Source: Halorubrum salinarum
Lineage (GTDB): Archaea > Halobacteriota > Halobacteria > Halobacteriales > Haloferacaceae
Direction of reading: 5' to 3'
Assembly: GCF_013267195.1 (NCBI RefSeq)
Contig: NZ_CP053941.1
Location: forward strand, 310,001 to 374,000
DNA length: 64,000 nt
Of the stretch, positions 24,977-34,045 are shown piece by piece. The notes beneath the pieces are model-generated. The model did not search any database. It was not told where the DNA came from and was given only the letters and a program-made list of their open reading frames with translations. Each line of letters opens with the position of its first letter. Position 1 is the stretch's first letter. A program made the position numbers and the translations under genes.

Positions 24977-26449
24977 CTAGGCGGACCCGTCGTCCTCGTC
25001 GTCCCCGTCGTCGAGTTCGTCCGCGAGCGCGTCGGCGACGCCCGTGTAGCCGGCGGGCGTCAGCGCGTTCAGCTCCGCGCGGACCGACTCGTCGACGTCG
25101 AGGTCGTCGAACAGCTCGCGGAAGTCGTCGAGCGTCACCGACCGACCGCGCGAGAGCGCCTTCACGCGCTCGTAGGCCTCGGTGTCGCCCTCGCGGCGCA
25201 GTATCGTCTGGACCGCCTCGCCGATCACCTCGGGGGTCGCGTCCAGCTCCTCGCGCATGACCGCCTCGTTCGGGACGACCTTGCCGAGCCCGTCGGCGGC
25301 CTTCGAGTAGCCGATCAGGCAGTGCGCGAGCGCGGCGCCGACGTTGCGCTTGACGGTGGAGTCCGAGAGGTCGCGCTGGAGCCGGGAGGCGGTCACGTAG
25401 TCGGCGAGGAAGGTGAGGTCCGAGTTCGCCTTCGAGAGGTTCCCCTCGCTGTTCTCGAAGTCGATCGGGTTCACCTTGTGCGGCATCGTCGACGAGCCCG
25501 TCTCGCCCTCGACGGCCTCCTGCCCGAGGTAGCGGTCGGAGACGTACAGCCACGCGTCGAGGTCTAAATCGAGGAGGACGTTGTTGACGCCGCGGAGCGC
25601 GTCGAAAAGCGCCGCGAGGTCGTCGCAGGGGTTCACCTGCGTTGCGAGCGCGGTGTGTTCGAGGTCGAGCCCGCGCACGAACGACGCGGAGAACGCCCGC
25701 CAGTCGACGTCGGGATAGGCGGCGTCGTGGGCCGCGAAGGTGCCCGAGGCGCCGGCGAGCTTCCCCGAGAGGTCCCCGTTCGCGACGACGACCCGCCCGA
25801 GCGCGCGGCCCAGCCGGGCGGCGTACACGGCCATCTCCTTGCCGAAGGTGGTCGGCGTCGCGGGCTGGCCGTGGGTGCGCGCCAGCATCGGCGTGTCGCG
25901 GTGTTCGCGGGCCAGATCGGCGAGGGCGTCGCGCACCTCGCGGACGGCGGGGACGATCACCTCGCTCACCGCGTCCTTGACGAGGAGCCGGTGCGCGAGG
26001 TTGTTCACGTCCTCGCTGGTGAGCCCGAAGTGGATCCACGGGTACAGCGACTCGGCGTCGTCGAGGGGCGCGTCGGGGCCCTCCGCGACCTCGGCCAGCC
26101 GGACGCGGAGGAAGTACTCGACCGCCTTCACGTCGTGGTTGGTCGCGTCGTACCCCTCCGCGCCCTCGGTCTCCAAGTCCTTGATCAGGCGGGCGTCCTC
26201 GGCGGAGAACTCCCGGTAGATTCCGCGGAGCGCCGCCTCGGTCGCCTCGTCGAAGCCGATCGGCGTCGCCGAGAGCGCGCCCAGCGCGAGCAGGTACTCG
26301 ACCTCGACGCGGGTCCGGGCGCGCATCAGCGCGGCCTCGCTCGCGTACGGAGACAGCGGCGCCGTTCGGCCGGCGTAGCGGCCGTCGAGCGGGGAGACGG
26401 CCGCGAGCGGGTCCGACCGTGACAGCCCCGAGATGGCATCGTCGGTCAT
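24977..26449 (-). CDS. purB: Adenylosuccinate lyase
   Basis: 490 residues from the ATG at 26449; an upstream in-frame ATG gives a tail foreign to the family. It cleaves SAICAR and adenylosuccinate, releasing fumarate, in purine and AMP synthesis. The fumarase-superfamily signature GSSTMPHKVNPIDFEN is intact, as are HFGLTSEDVNNLAH and ARTHGQPATPTTFGKE. The C-terminus is acidic. It is divergent from the purN-purH fusion, with a 167-base intergenic region that holds the palindrome GTGTACAC (26558-26565). Confidence 0.96.
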   Translation of the reverse strand: MTDDAISGLSRSDPLAAVSPLDGRYAGRTAPLSPYASEAALMRARTRVEVEYLLALGALSATPIGFDEATEAALRGIYREFSAEDARLIKDLETEGAEGYDATNHDVKAVEYFLRVRLAEVAEGPDAPLDDAESLYPWIHFGLTSEDVNNLAHRLLVKDAVSEVIVPAVREVRDALADLAREHRDTPMLARTHGQPATPTTFGKEMAVYAARLGRALGRVVVANGDLSGKLAGASGTFAAHDAAYPDVDWRAFSASFVRGLDLEHTALATQVNPCDDLAALFDALRGVNNVLLDLDLDAWLYVSDRYLGQEAVEGETGSSTMPHKVNPIDFENSEGNLSKANSDLTFLADYVTASRLQRDLSDSTVKRNVGAALAHCLIGYSKAADGLGKVVPNEAVMREELDATPEVIGEAVQTILRREGDTEAYERVKALSRGRSVTLDDFRELFDDLDVDESVRAELNALTPAGYTGVADALADELDDGDDEDDGSA

Positions 26450-26616
26450 GCCCGCGACTGCCCCCGGAGCCAGCAAAAGCGTGTCGATAGGGTGTCGCAC
26501 GGACGTGGATCTGAATCCGCCTCGAACCGCCACAAAACCACTCTCCGATCCCCGATCGTGTACACACACGCGGCGCGGACCGCAATCGATATACCCGATC
26601 GGTCGGACGTTCGCGT

Positions 26617-28221
26617 ATGAAGATCGCGGGACTCGCGAGCAACCGGGGACGGAACCTCAGACACATCGCCGACGCCGCGCCTGGCGGGGCGGAGCTGTCG
26701 GTCGTCCTGACGAACCGCGAGCAGGCGCCCGTGTTGGGCGCCGCGACCGAGCGCCGGATCCCGACCGAGGTCGTCGGGCGCGAGAACGGGGAGTCGCGCG
26801 AGTCGCACGAGCGCCGGATCGTCGAGCGGCTCTCGGACTACGACGTCGACCTCGTCTGCCTGGACGGCTACATGCGCGTGCTCACCGACGAGTTCCTCGA
26901 CGCCGTCCCGACGACGCTGAACGTCCACCCGTCGCTGCTCCCGTCGTTCCCCGGCGCGGACGCCCACGAGCAGGTCCTCGACGCCGGGGTCCGGACGACC
27001 GGGTGTACGGTCCACGTCGTCACCGAGGAGGTCGACGCCGGCCCGGTCGTCACCCAGGAGCCGATCCCGGTGTACGAGGACGACGACGCCGACTCGCTGA
27101 AGGCGCGCGTCCTCCGCGAGGCCGAGTTCACGGCGTACCCGCGGGCGGTCCGCTGGTTCGCCGAGGACCGCGTGACGGTCGAGCGGGACGCCGACGGCGA
27201 GCCGGTCGGCGTCGCGGTCGACGGCGACGTGGGCGGCGACTTCCCGGAGCGGCGGTTCGTCTCCGAGGAGCGGTCCGCCTCGCTGCGCTACGGCGAGAAC
27301 CCGCACCAGGACGCCGCCCTCTACGTCGACGACGGCTGCGAGGAGGCGAGCGTCGTCGAGGCCGACCAGCTGAACCCCGGCGCGAAGGGGATGGGGTACA
27401 ACAACTACAACGACGCCGACGCCGCGCTCGACCTCGTCAAGGAGTTCGACGAGCCGGCGGCCGCCGTGATCAAGCACACGAACCCCGCCGGCTGCGCGGT
27501 CGGGTCGGACCTCTCCGACGCGTACGACCGCGCACTGCGCACCGACGCGAAGTCGGCGTTCGGCGGCATCGTCGCGCTGAACCGCGAGTGCGACGCCGAC
27601 ACGGCGACCGCCGTCGCCGACTCGTTCAAGGAGGTCGTCGTCGCGCCCGGCTACACCGACAGCGCGCTCGACGTGCTCCGCGAGAAGAAAAACCTCCGGG
27701 TGCTCGACGTGGGCCCGCTCGGCGAGGGCGACGAGCGCTTCTCCGAGCGGTTCACGGAGAAGCCCATCGTCGGCGGGCGCCTCGTCCAAGAGCGCGACCG
27801 CCAGTCGCCGACCGCCGACGACCTGGAGGTCGTCACCGAGCGCGAGCCGACCGACGAGCAGGTCGAGACGATGCTGTTCGCGTGGAAGACGCTGAAACAC
27901 GTGAAGTCGAACGGCATCCTCTTCGCGACCGGCACGGAGACGGTCGGCGTCGGCATGGGGCAGGTCTCCCGCGTCGACGCCGTGACGCTCGCGGCGATGA
28001 AAGCCGAGAAGGACGCGGAAGGGAAATCCGCCGAGGGCGCCGTGATGGCCTCGGACGCCTTCTTCCCGTTCCCGGACGCGATCGAGGAGGCGGCCGACGC
28101 CGGCATCGAGGCCGTCATCCAGCCCGGCGGCTCCGTCAACGACGAGGACGTGATCGCCGCGGCCGACGAGCGCGACATGGCGATGGCGTTCACCGGGTCG
28201 CGCTGCTTCCGGCACGACTAG
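26617..28221 (+). CDS. PurN-PurH(AICAR transformylase) fusion
   Basis: 534 residues. Residues 1-~185 are glycinamide ribonucleotide transformylase (PurN): LTNREQAPVLGAA, the formyl-folate site NVHPSLLPSFPGADAHEQ, and GCTVHVVTEEVDAGPVV. Residues ~215-534 are the AICAR transformylase half of PurH, beginning RYGENPHQDAAL, with IKHTNPAGCAVG and MLFAWKTLKHVKSN. The IMP cyclohydrolase domain of bacterial PurH is missing; archaea usually use PurO for that step. One protein thus does both folate-dependent formyl transfers. A TATA-like GATATACCC lies ~28 bases before the ATG, suggesting a leaderless mRNA. Confidence 0.93.
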   Translation: MKIAGLASNRGRNLRHIADAAPGGAELSVVLTNREQAPVLGAATERRIPTEVVGRENGESRESHERRIVERLSDYDVDLVCLDGYMRVLTDEFLDAVPTTLNVHPSLLPSFPGADAHEQVLDAGVRTTGCTVHVVTEEVDAGPVVTQEPIPVYEDDDADSLKARVLREAEFTAYPRAVRWFAEDRVTVERDADGEPVGVAVDGDVGGDFPERRFVSEERSASLRYGENPHQDAALYVDDGCEEASVVEADQLNPGAKGMGYNNYNDADAALDLVKEFDEPAAAVIKHTNPAGCAVGSDLSDAYDRALRTDAKSAFGGIVALNRECDADTATAVADSFKEVVVAPGYTDSALDVLREKKNLRVLDVGPLGEGDERFSERFTEKPIVGGRLVQERDRQSPTADDLEVVTEREPTDEQVETMLFAWKTLKHVKSNGILFATGTETVGVGMGQVSRVDAVTLAAMKAEKDAEGKSAEGAVMASDAFFPFPDAIEEAADAGIEAVIQPGGSVNDEDVIAAADERDMAMAFTGSRCFRHD

Positions 28222-28243
28222 GCTTCGCCGACGCTGCGCCGCC

Positions 28244-29305
28244 TCAACTCTGTGGACCGCCGTCGGGGTACCAAACGGCCTGCCCCGGCGTGTGGTGATG
28301 CCAGTGGTCGTCCTCGCGGAGGAGCCGCGCGTCGCGCCACCTGAACCGAGCGTTGGCGACGTACGAGAACGGATCGGGCGTCCCGGTCGGAGTCAAAAGC
28401 GAGCGCTGGCAGGCGGTGAAGCCACGGCGCGTGCGGTCGCTGGTGGACTCGAACCTGTGGTCGACCGCGTCGTCGCTCCCGTCCTCCTCGCGTCGAACCG
28501 TCAGTCCGTCGGTCTCGCCCGTCGGCGGCGCGGTCGCGTGGAGCGGGTCGTCGAACGACGCGACCAGCCGAATTCGGTCGACGTCGTAGCGGTCACCACT
28601 GCTGTCGACATCCCCTCGGTCCTGAATTGTTCCCCGCATCGAGAGCACCACCCGCGTGCGGTCCGGGCCGGGGGCGATCCGAAGGTCGTCCCGGCGGGTG
28701 AAGCGTCCCGCCTCGTTGCGGCCGTGGACGTACGCGGTGCCGAGCGCCCGCCCTCGGTCGTCGAACCCGTTCGGGTACCCCGGCAGCTCCGGATCTACCT
28801 CGCAGGCTGCGTGGGGCGGGTTCAAGATGCGGTCGAGCGCGTCCGGGAGACCGCCCGGCACGCCGACGCCTTCGAAGACATGCGTGGCGAGGACCTCACC
28901 GTACGGGACTACGGCGGCGACGGGCGTCGTCGGATCCCAACTCTCACCAGCGAGGCCGTAGGCGCGACCGTCGCCGGCGCAGATGTCCGCGAGCGTTGCC
29001 TGCGCGTTGCGACCGACGACCGCGACCGGCGTGGCGCCCCGCAGCGCGGCAAGCGCCTCGTCCAGATCCGGGTTCCTCGCCGGAAACAGTGCGAGCCGGC
29101 CGCCCGTCGGGTCCTCGACGGTAAGTAGGTCCGCGCCGTCCGGCAGCGGCACGCCGTCAGCGACGTAGAGCGGGTCGATGTCGGTGAGTCGGGTCGGAGG
29201 GGGCGACGCCGACGATCCGCCTATCCGGGCGTTACAGCCGGCGATACCGCCGGCGAGTCCGGTCGTAACCGCCGCGAGGAGGGAGCGACGCGAGCGGGGA
29301 GGCAT
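28244..29305 (-). CDS. Tat-type lipoprotein, unknown function
   Basis: 353 residues from the ATG at 29305. The N-terminus has a twin-arginine region (PRSRRSLLAAV) and a lipobox IAGC near residue 24, so it is exported folded and lipid-anchored. The rest is a mixed α/β protein without motifs I recognise. A His-rich stretch near the C-terminus (DDHWHHHTPGQ) might bind metal. It is downstream of the TupA-like gene on the same strand with 47 bases between; shared transcription is possible. Confidence 0.7.
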   Translation of the reverse strand: MPPRSRRSLLAAVTTGLAGGIAGCNARIGGSSASPPPTRLTDIDPLYVADGVPLPDGADLLTVEDPTGGRLALFPARNPDLDEALAALRGATPVAVVGRNAQATLADICAGDGRAYGLAGESWDPTTPVAAVVPYGEVLATHVFEGVGVPGGLPDALDRILNPPHAACEVDPELPGYPNGFDDRGRALGTAYVHGRNEAGRFTRRDDLRIAPGPDRTRVVLSMRGTIQDRGDVDSSGDRYDVDRIRLVASFDDPLHATAPPTGETDGLTVRREEDGSDDAVDHRFESTSDRTRRGFTACQRSLLTPTGTPDPFSYVANARFRWRDARLLREDDHWHHHTPGQAVWYPDGGPQS

Positions 29306-29352
29306 GCGCGCTCGGATACTCCGCCGTGGCACCTCAATCCTCTGGCTCCACG

Positions 29353-30237
29353 CTACCCGTCCCAGTCGCTCGGGACGTACTGGTCGAACGCGGGGTCGGC
29401 CGAGCGGGCGAGCGGCCGGAACGCCCGCTCCCCGTCGACCCGGAACTCCTCGATCCGCGACTGTCCGGGGCCGGTGAGGTAGCCGACGTAGGACATGGCG
29501 AGCGCGTACGCCGCGTCGTGTCGCGCGGGGTTGACCGGGATGACGGCGTACTCGTTCCGGAGGAGCGGCGGCGGGTCGTCGATGCCGCGGTCGACGTGCC
29601 GCGCGAGGGCGCCGTCGCCGCCCACGGCGAGGAAGGTGCCGCGGTCGACGAGCGTGTACGCGCCCGACTGCCGGGCGGCGATCAGCGTGTCGCCCATCCC
29701 CTGGCCGGTTTCGAGGTACCACTCGCCGCCGGGGTCGACGCCCGCCTCGTCCCAGATCCGTCGTTCGCGGATGTGCGTCCCCGAGCGGTCGCCGCGCGAG
29801 AGGAACGTCGCTCCCGCGTCGGCGACGGCTTCAAGCGCCGCCACCGGATCGCCTCCTGCGACGCCCGCGGGGTCGTCGGGCGGCCCGACGACCAGGAAGT
29901 CGTTAACCATCACCCGCCGCCGGTTGACGCCGTGTCCCTCCCGGAGGAACTCGTCTTCCAGCGGGCGGGCGTGGACGAGCACGGCGTCGCAGTCGCCGTC
30001 CCGGGCGGTCCGGAGCGAGGCGCCCGTCCCCCGAACCACCGACTCCACCCGCGCCCCGAACCGGTCGGCGTACCCCCGGTTCAGGACGGGGAGCAGCCCG
30101 CTGTCGTACGCCGTCGTGGCGGTCGCGAGCGTCACCGTGCCGCGGTCGCCGGAGGGCGTCTGGGCCCGGGTCGTACAACCGGCCAGCGAGGCAGCACCGC
30201 CGAGGCCGAGCGCCCGCAGGTACTGTCGGCGACGCAT
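29353..30237 (-). CDS. Tungstate-type (TupA-like) ABC substrate-binding lipoprotein, orphan
   Basis: 294 residues. Tat lipoprotein signal: RRRQYLRAL then LAGC. The body matches TupA-type oxyanion-binding proteins: LATATTAYDSGLLPVL, DAVLVHARPLEDEFL, SRGDRSGTHIRERRIW, WYLETGQGMGDTL and GAYTLVDRGTFLA. It would capture tungstate (or molybdate) outside the cell for an ABC importer. No permease or ATPase gene is adjacent, unlike the usual tupABC layout, so it must use components encoded elsewhere. Confidence 0.82.
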   Translation of the reverse strand: MRRRQYLRALGLGGAASLAGCTTRAQTPSGDRGTVTLATATTAYDSGLLPVLNRGYADRFGARVESVVRGTGASLRTARDGDCDAVLVHARPLEDEFLREGHGVNRRRVMVNDFLVVGPPDDPAGVAGGDPVAALEAVADAGATFLSRGDRSGTHIRERRIWDEAGVDPGGEWYLETGQGMGDTLIAARQSGAYTLVDRGTFLAVGGDGALARHVDRGIDDPPPLLRNEYAVIPVNPARHDAAYALAMSYVGYLTGPGQSRIEEFRVDGERAFRPLARSADPAFDQYVPSDWDG

Positions 30238-30422
30238 GTGTGACGTGATCGGAATTGCCTACACTTCCGTAAGAAGTAACCGGTCGTTGTTTCCGTTCGG
30301 GAACGCGGTCCGCCCCGGTGCGGTCGACCCCCGTCGTCCCGTCGAACCGACAACCCCACGCGGACCGCCGGATCGACGGCGCTTTTTTCTCGGGATCCCC
30401 TTGGCTCGAAACAGAGACGACC

Positions 30423-31724
30423 GTGGCGAAGTTCGGCAACTCGGTACGGCTGCTCGGGGACCGCGAGTTCGCGGCGCTCGCCGGGACCGCGTTCGCGCGC
30501 AGCCAGGCGTACTCGACGATCCTCATCGCCCTGGCGCTGTACGCCGACCTCTTCGGCACCACCGGGTTCATCGAGGGGCTGTTCGGCACCGCGTTCGCGA
30601 TCGTCCAGTTGGTCATCGTCCTGCCGCTGGGGCGGAAGGTCGACACCGGGAACGCGAAGCGGTGGCTGCTCGGCGGCTTCCTGATCAACGTCGCCGTCTT
30701 CGTCGGCTTCGCGCTGGTCGACAGCTCCGTCCACATCATCCTCGTGCGGATGGTCCAGGGCCTCGGCGCGAGCGTCCTCTGGATCACGGGCGCGACCGTG
30801 ATCGGCGAGATCAGCCCGGACGACGAGCAGGGGCGGTGGCTGGGCTCGTACAACCAGTTCGCCTCCTTCTCGTCGCTCGCGGGCGACCTCGTCGGCGGCT
30901 ACCTCCTGTACGCCTACGGGTTCTCCGAGACGTACCTCGTCTTGACGCTCGTCACGCTCGCCGCGTTCGCCTTGGTGTTCGCGTTCCTCCGCGACAACCC
31001 CGGCGGGCGGAAGGATCCCGAGGACGCGGGGGGGATCGAGACGTTCCGGTCGCTGCTCGGGCTCCCATTGCTGCGCGCCTTGGTCTTCTTCCGGTTCACG
31101 TTCAGCGTCGGGAAGATGGCGGTGATCATCTTCCTCCCCATCTACGCGCGGACGACGTTCGGCATCTCGGCGTTCGCCATCGGCTGGATCATGGCGGGCG
31201 GGAAGCTGACGAAGGCGCTCACGCAGGGGTTCGTCGGCGACCTCACCGACCGCTACGAGCGCACGTACCTGTTCGTCGCCGTCGGCGCGCTCCTGTACGG
31301 CGTCGGCACCGCGACCATCCCGCTCGCGGCGTACTTCGAGGGGACCCTCTCGCCCGTCACCGTCTCGTACCTCGGCGACTCGCAGACGCTCGGCGGGGCC
31401 TTCTTCGCGCTGTTCGGCGCCTACTCCCTCCTCGGGATCGCCGACTCGATACGCCTCCCGGCGAGCATGTCGCTGTTCGTCAGCGAGGGCGAGGCGTACG
31501 ACTCCGTCGCCAGCGCGATGAGCCTCCGGTCCGTCTCGTGGAAGGTCGGCCAGGTCGTCGGGCCGGTGCTGGTCGGCGTCACGATGGACGGGACGAGCAC
31601 GGAGACCGGGTTCCTGCTCGCGGCCGGGTTCATCGCGTTCGCGACGGTCGGCTTCGCGTGGCAGGCGCGGGGGGCCCACCGCGCGGCAAGCGACCCGGGG
31701 CCGGCCGTCCCGAGCGACGACTGA
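30423..31724 (+). CDS. Major facilitator superfamily transporter
   Basis: 433 residues from the GTG at 30423; the open frame upstream is Arg/Pro-rich and not membrane-like. About twelve predicted membrane helices. The loop after helix 2 reads LPLGRKVDTGNAKRW, the MFS motif-A position. The symmetric loop in the second half is VGDLTDRYERTYLF. Drug or small-molecule efflux is the usual guess for this type, but the substrate cannot be read from the sequence. Confidence 0.85.
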   Translation: MAKFGNSVRLLGDREFAALAGTAFARSQAYSTILIALALYADLFGTTGFIEGLFGTAFAIVQLVIVLPLGRKVDTGNAKRWLLGGFLINVAVFVGFALVDSSVHIILVRMVQGLGASVLWITGATVIGEISPDDEQGRWLGSYNQFASFSSLAGDLVGGYLLYAYGFSETYLVLTLVTLAAFALVFAFLRDNPGGRKDPEDAGGIETFRSLLGLPLLRALVFFRFTFSVGKMAVIIFLPIYARTTFGISAFAIGWIMAGGKLTKALTQGFVGDLTDRYERTYLFVAVGALLYGVGTATIPLAAYFEGTLSPVTVSYLGDSQTLGGAFFALFGAYSLLGIADSIRLPASMSLFVSEGEAYDSVASAMSLRSVSWKVGQVVGPVLVGVTMDGTSTETGFLLAAGFIAFATVGFAWQARGAHRAASDPGPAVPSDD

Positions 31725-31751
31725 CCCGCGCCGGCGCGGCGCCCAGCGGGC

Positions 31752-32810
31752 TTACAGGGTGTAATCGTGCTCGCCGGTCTCGGACTCCAAGAAGGCCGTC
31801 AGCAGGTCGATCGTCGCCTCGACGTCGCCGCCGTCCGCGGTCTCCGTGACGGTGTGGAGGTACCGCGTCGGGATCGAGACGGCACCGACGGGCTTCGCGC
31901 CCGCCGTGTTCTGGAACCCCGCGGTGTCGGTGCCGCCCGCGGGTAGCACCTCGTGCTGGTGGTCGATCCCCTCGCCTTCGGCCACCTCGGTGAGCCGGGC
32001 GTGGACCTTCGGGCTGGTGATCACCGAGGAGTCCTTCAGCTTCACCGCCGTCCCCTCGCCGAGTTCGGTGACGGCGTCCGCGGGGTCGCCGACCTGCGGC
32101 ACGTCGTTGGCGACGGTCACGTCTAGGGCGACCGCGAGGTCCGGGTCGATGTCGACGCCGAGCGCCCGCGCGCCCCGAAGGCCGACCTCCTCCTGGACCG
32201 TCGCCGCGAAGTGAATCGTCACGTCCGGGTCCTCGATCCGCCGGGCGGCCTCCAGCATCGCGAACACGCAGATCCGGTCGTCGAGCGCCTTCCCGGTGAC
32301 CCGGTCGCCCATCCGCGTCGTGGTCTGGTCGAGGGTGACGAGGTCGCCGACGCTCACCGCCTCCTCCACCGCCTCGGCGTCGCGGCCGAGGTCGATGAAG
32401 ACGTCTTTCACCTCGTCGTCCTTCTCCCGTTGCTCCTCCGTGAGCGTGTGCGGCGGGACCGAGCCGATGACGCCCGTCAGGTCCTCGTCGCCGTGGACGG
32501 TGACGCGCTGCGCGCGCAGCACCCGGGCGTCGAACCCGCCGAGCGGGTCGACCTGGACGAACCCCTCGTCGGTGACGTGACGGACCATGAACCCGATCTC
32601 GTCCATGTGGGCGGCGACGGCGACCGAGTAGTCCGAGTCGCCCTCGACCGTGCCGACGACGTTGCCCATCGCGTCCGTCCGGACGCGGTCGACGCTCTCG
32701 GCGAACTCGCGGCGGACGATCTCGCGCACGTCGTCCTCGTAGCCGGGCACGCCGCGGGCCTCGGTCAGCTCTCGGAGCAGGTCGAACTCGAAGTCGAACT
32801 CGCGTGGCAT
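31752..32810 (-). CDS. M42-family metallo-aminopeptidase
   Basis: 352 residues from the ATG at 32810. Co-catalytic metal ligands of the M42/TET peptidases are visible: AAHMDEIGFMV (His), GKALDDRIC (Asp), VQEEVGLRGARAL (catalytic Glu and ligand Glu), VALDVTVAND (Asp) and IPTRYLHTVTE (His). It is a cytoplasmic aminopeptidase, normally a large tetrahedral oligomer that finishes peptide degradation. The gene is convergent with the MFS transporter. Confidence 0.92.
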   Translation of the reverse strand: MPREFDFEFDLLRELTEARGVPGYEDDVREIVRREFAESVDRVRTDAMGNVVGTVEGDSDYSVAVAAHMDEIGFMVRHVTDEGFVQVDPLGGFDARVLRAQRVTVHGDEDLTGVIGSVPPHTLTEEQREKDDEVKDVFIDLGRDAEAVEEAVSVGDLVTLDQTTTRMGDRVTGKALDDRICVFAMLEAARRIEDPDVTIHFAATVQEEVGLRGARALGVDIDPDLAVALDVTVANDVPQVGDPADAVTELGEGTAVKLKDSSVITSPKVHARLTEVAEGEGIDHQHEVLPAGGTDTAGFQNTAGAKPVGAVSIPTRYLHTVTETADGGDVEATIDLLTAFLESETGEHDYTL

Positions 32811-32949
32811 GTCGGCACGTGGCCGCGCCAGCGACAAAGGTCCGCAGGATCCGGCACGACCGTCGCCCTTCGGCGACGGGTATTCAACCGTAAATATGTT
32901 TATCGTTGTTCCGCAACCCTTTTGCGGGCGCTCGCGGGATGGGATGAGT

Positions 32950-33207
32950 ATGAGCGACGTGAAAGCGGAACTCCGCGAACAGTTCTTAGAGGCCTTCGGC
33001 GGCGCCGACTTCCCCGTCCAGAACCAGATGGACCTCGTCCCGGCGCTGCCGGACGGCCCGGCGACGAAGTTCGAGGCCGGCGACGTGAGCTTCACCGCGA
33101 TGGAGATGGCCGCGAAGCTCGGCAGCGAACAGGAGTTCCCCTACGACACCGCCGAGGAGCTCGTCGACGACATCCTCGACGGGCTCGAGTCGAAGGGCAT
33201 GATCTGA
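32950..33207 (+). CDS. MTH865-family small protein
   Basis: 85 residues from the ATG at 32950 (another in-frame ATG lies 6 bases earlier). The sequence pattern VKAELREQFLEAFGGADFPV, LVPALPDGP, KFEAGDVSFTAMEM and the C-terminal VDDILDGLESKG fits the MTH865 family of EF-hand-like small archaeal proteins of unknown function. An AT-rich region with TAAATATG at about 32,891 precedes it. Confidence 0.8.
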   Translation: MSDVKAELREQFLEAFGGADFPVQNQMDLVPALPDGPATKFEAGDVSFTAMEMAAKLGSEQEFPYDTAEELVDDILDGLESKGMI

Positions 33208-33313
33208 GTCGGCCTCACGGAACCGCTCTTCTCACCGCACCGCGCGCACCGCTCCCGCCCCGTAGCCGCCGCCCCGGCGGGAGGTTGATTACCGCGGAGC
33301 CGCTACGGCGGGT

Positions 33314-34045
33314 GTGTTCGCCGATCTCACGACGCTGGTGCCGCGGTGGGTCCTCTGGGGGGTCGGCCTCGGGGTCGTCGCCACCGCGCTCGTCGCGCTC
33401 GCGTTCTACCTCGGGGACCGGTTCGCGCCGGCCCCGGCCGCGTCGACGGGGCGCCGCGGCGCCGCGGGCGACGAGCGCCGCCGCCGCGAGATCCGGACGT
33501 ACCTGGAGGCGGCGGGCGAGCGCTTCGCCGAGGACCACGCGATCGACGAGGTGACGGTCCCCTTCTACCTCCCCAAGCGCGGCGTCGCCATCACCTTCGA
33601 CGCGCACGACTACTTCCGGCTGGAGGGCGAGGGCGTCTACACCGTCCTCTGCGAGCACGAGATGCCGGGCCGCGGGCTCGGTCGCCGGCTCCCGTTCGAC
33701 GTCGACGAGCCCGACTGGGCGACCGGCGAGTCCGCCGGGTCGAGCGCGGGGCGCGCCGGGCGCTTCGGCGGCGACCGGTTCGGGGCCGCGACCGGGGCCG
33801 CCGGCCGGCCCGACCCCGTCGGCGACGCCTTCGACGAGCTGGGCCTCGACCGCGACGCCGACCTCGACGCGGTGAAGGGCGCCTACCGCGAGCGCGTCAA
33901 GGAGACCCATCCCGATCAGGGCGGCGACGAGGAGTCGTTCCGCCGCGTCCGCGAGGCGTACGCGACCGCCCGCAACCACGCCGACGGCGGGCCGGCGGAC
34001 CGCGGCGGCGCGCGCCGCGAGCCCTCGACCGGGTACGGCCGGTGA
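33314..34045 (+). CDS. Membrane-anchored J-domain protein
   Basis: 243 residues from a GTG. One N-terminal membrane helix (about 10-34), a soluble middle domain with HGVAITF-like strands, and a C-terminal J domain (about 180-232): DAFDELGLDRDADLDAVKGAYRERVKETHPDQGG with the HPD tripeptide that stimulates Hsp70. A C-terminal rather than N-terminal J domain sets it apart from DnaJ. It probably recruits DnaK to the membrane. Its stop overlaps the start of the next gene (GTGA). Confidence 0.85.
   Translation: MFADLTTLVPRWVLWGVGLGVVATALVALAFYLGDRFAPAPAASTGRRGAAGDERRRREIRTYLEAAGERFAEDHAIDEVTVPFYLPKRGVAITFDAHDYFRLEGEGVYTVLCEHEMPGRGLGRRLPFDVDEPDWATGESAGSSAGRAGRFGGDRFGAATGAAGRPDPVGDAFDELGLDRDADLDAVKGAYRERVKETHPDQGGDEESFRRVREAYATARNHADGGPADRGGARREPSTGYGR

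Noticed and set aside
22442-25567. A >1,000-codon open frame on the plus strand opposite crtI/YdjM/sensor/purB genes
   Set aside because: Arg/Asp/Val-rich repetitive translation with no motif. It arises because GC-rich codons on the minus strand leave few stops on the other strand; the minus-strand genes have clear families.
24933-26666. N-terminal extension of the Zn-ribbon gene through purB
   Set aside because: The extension is the wrong frame of purB. The ATG at 24932 gives a normal-sized Zn-ribbon protein.
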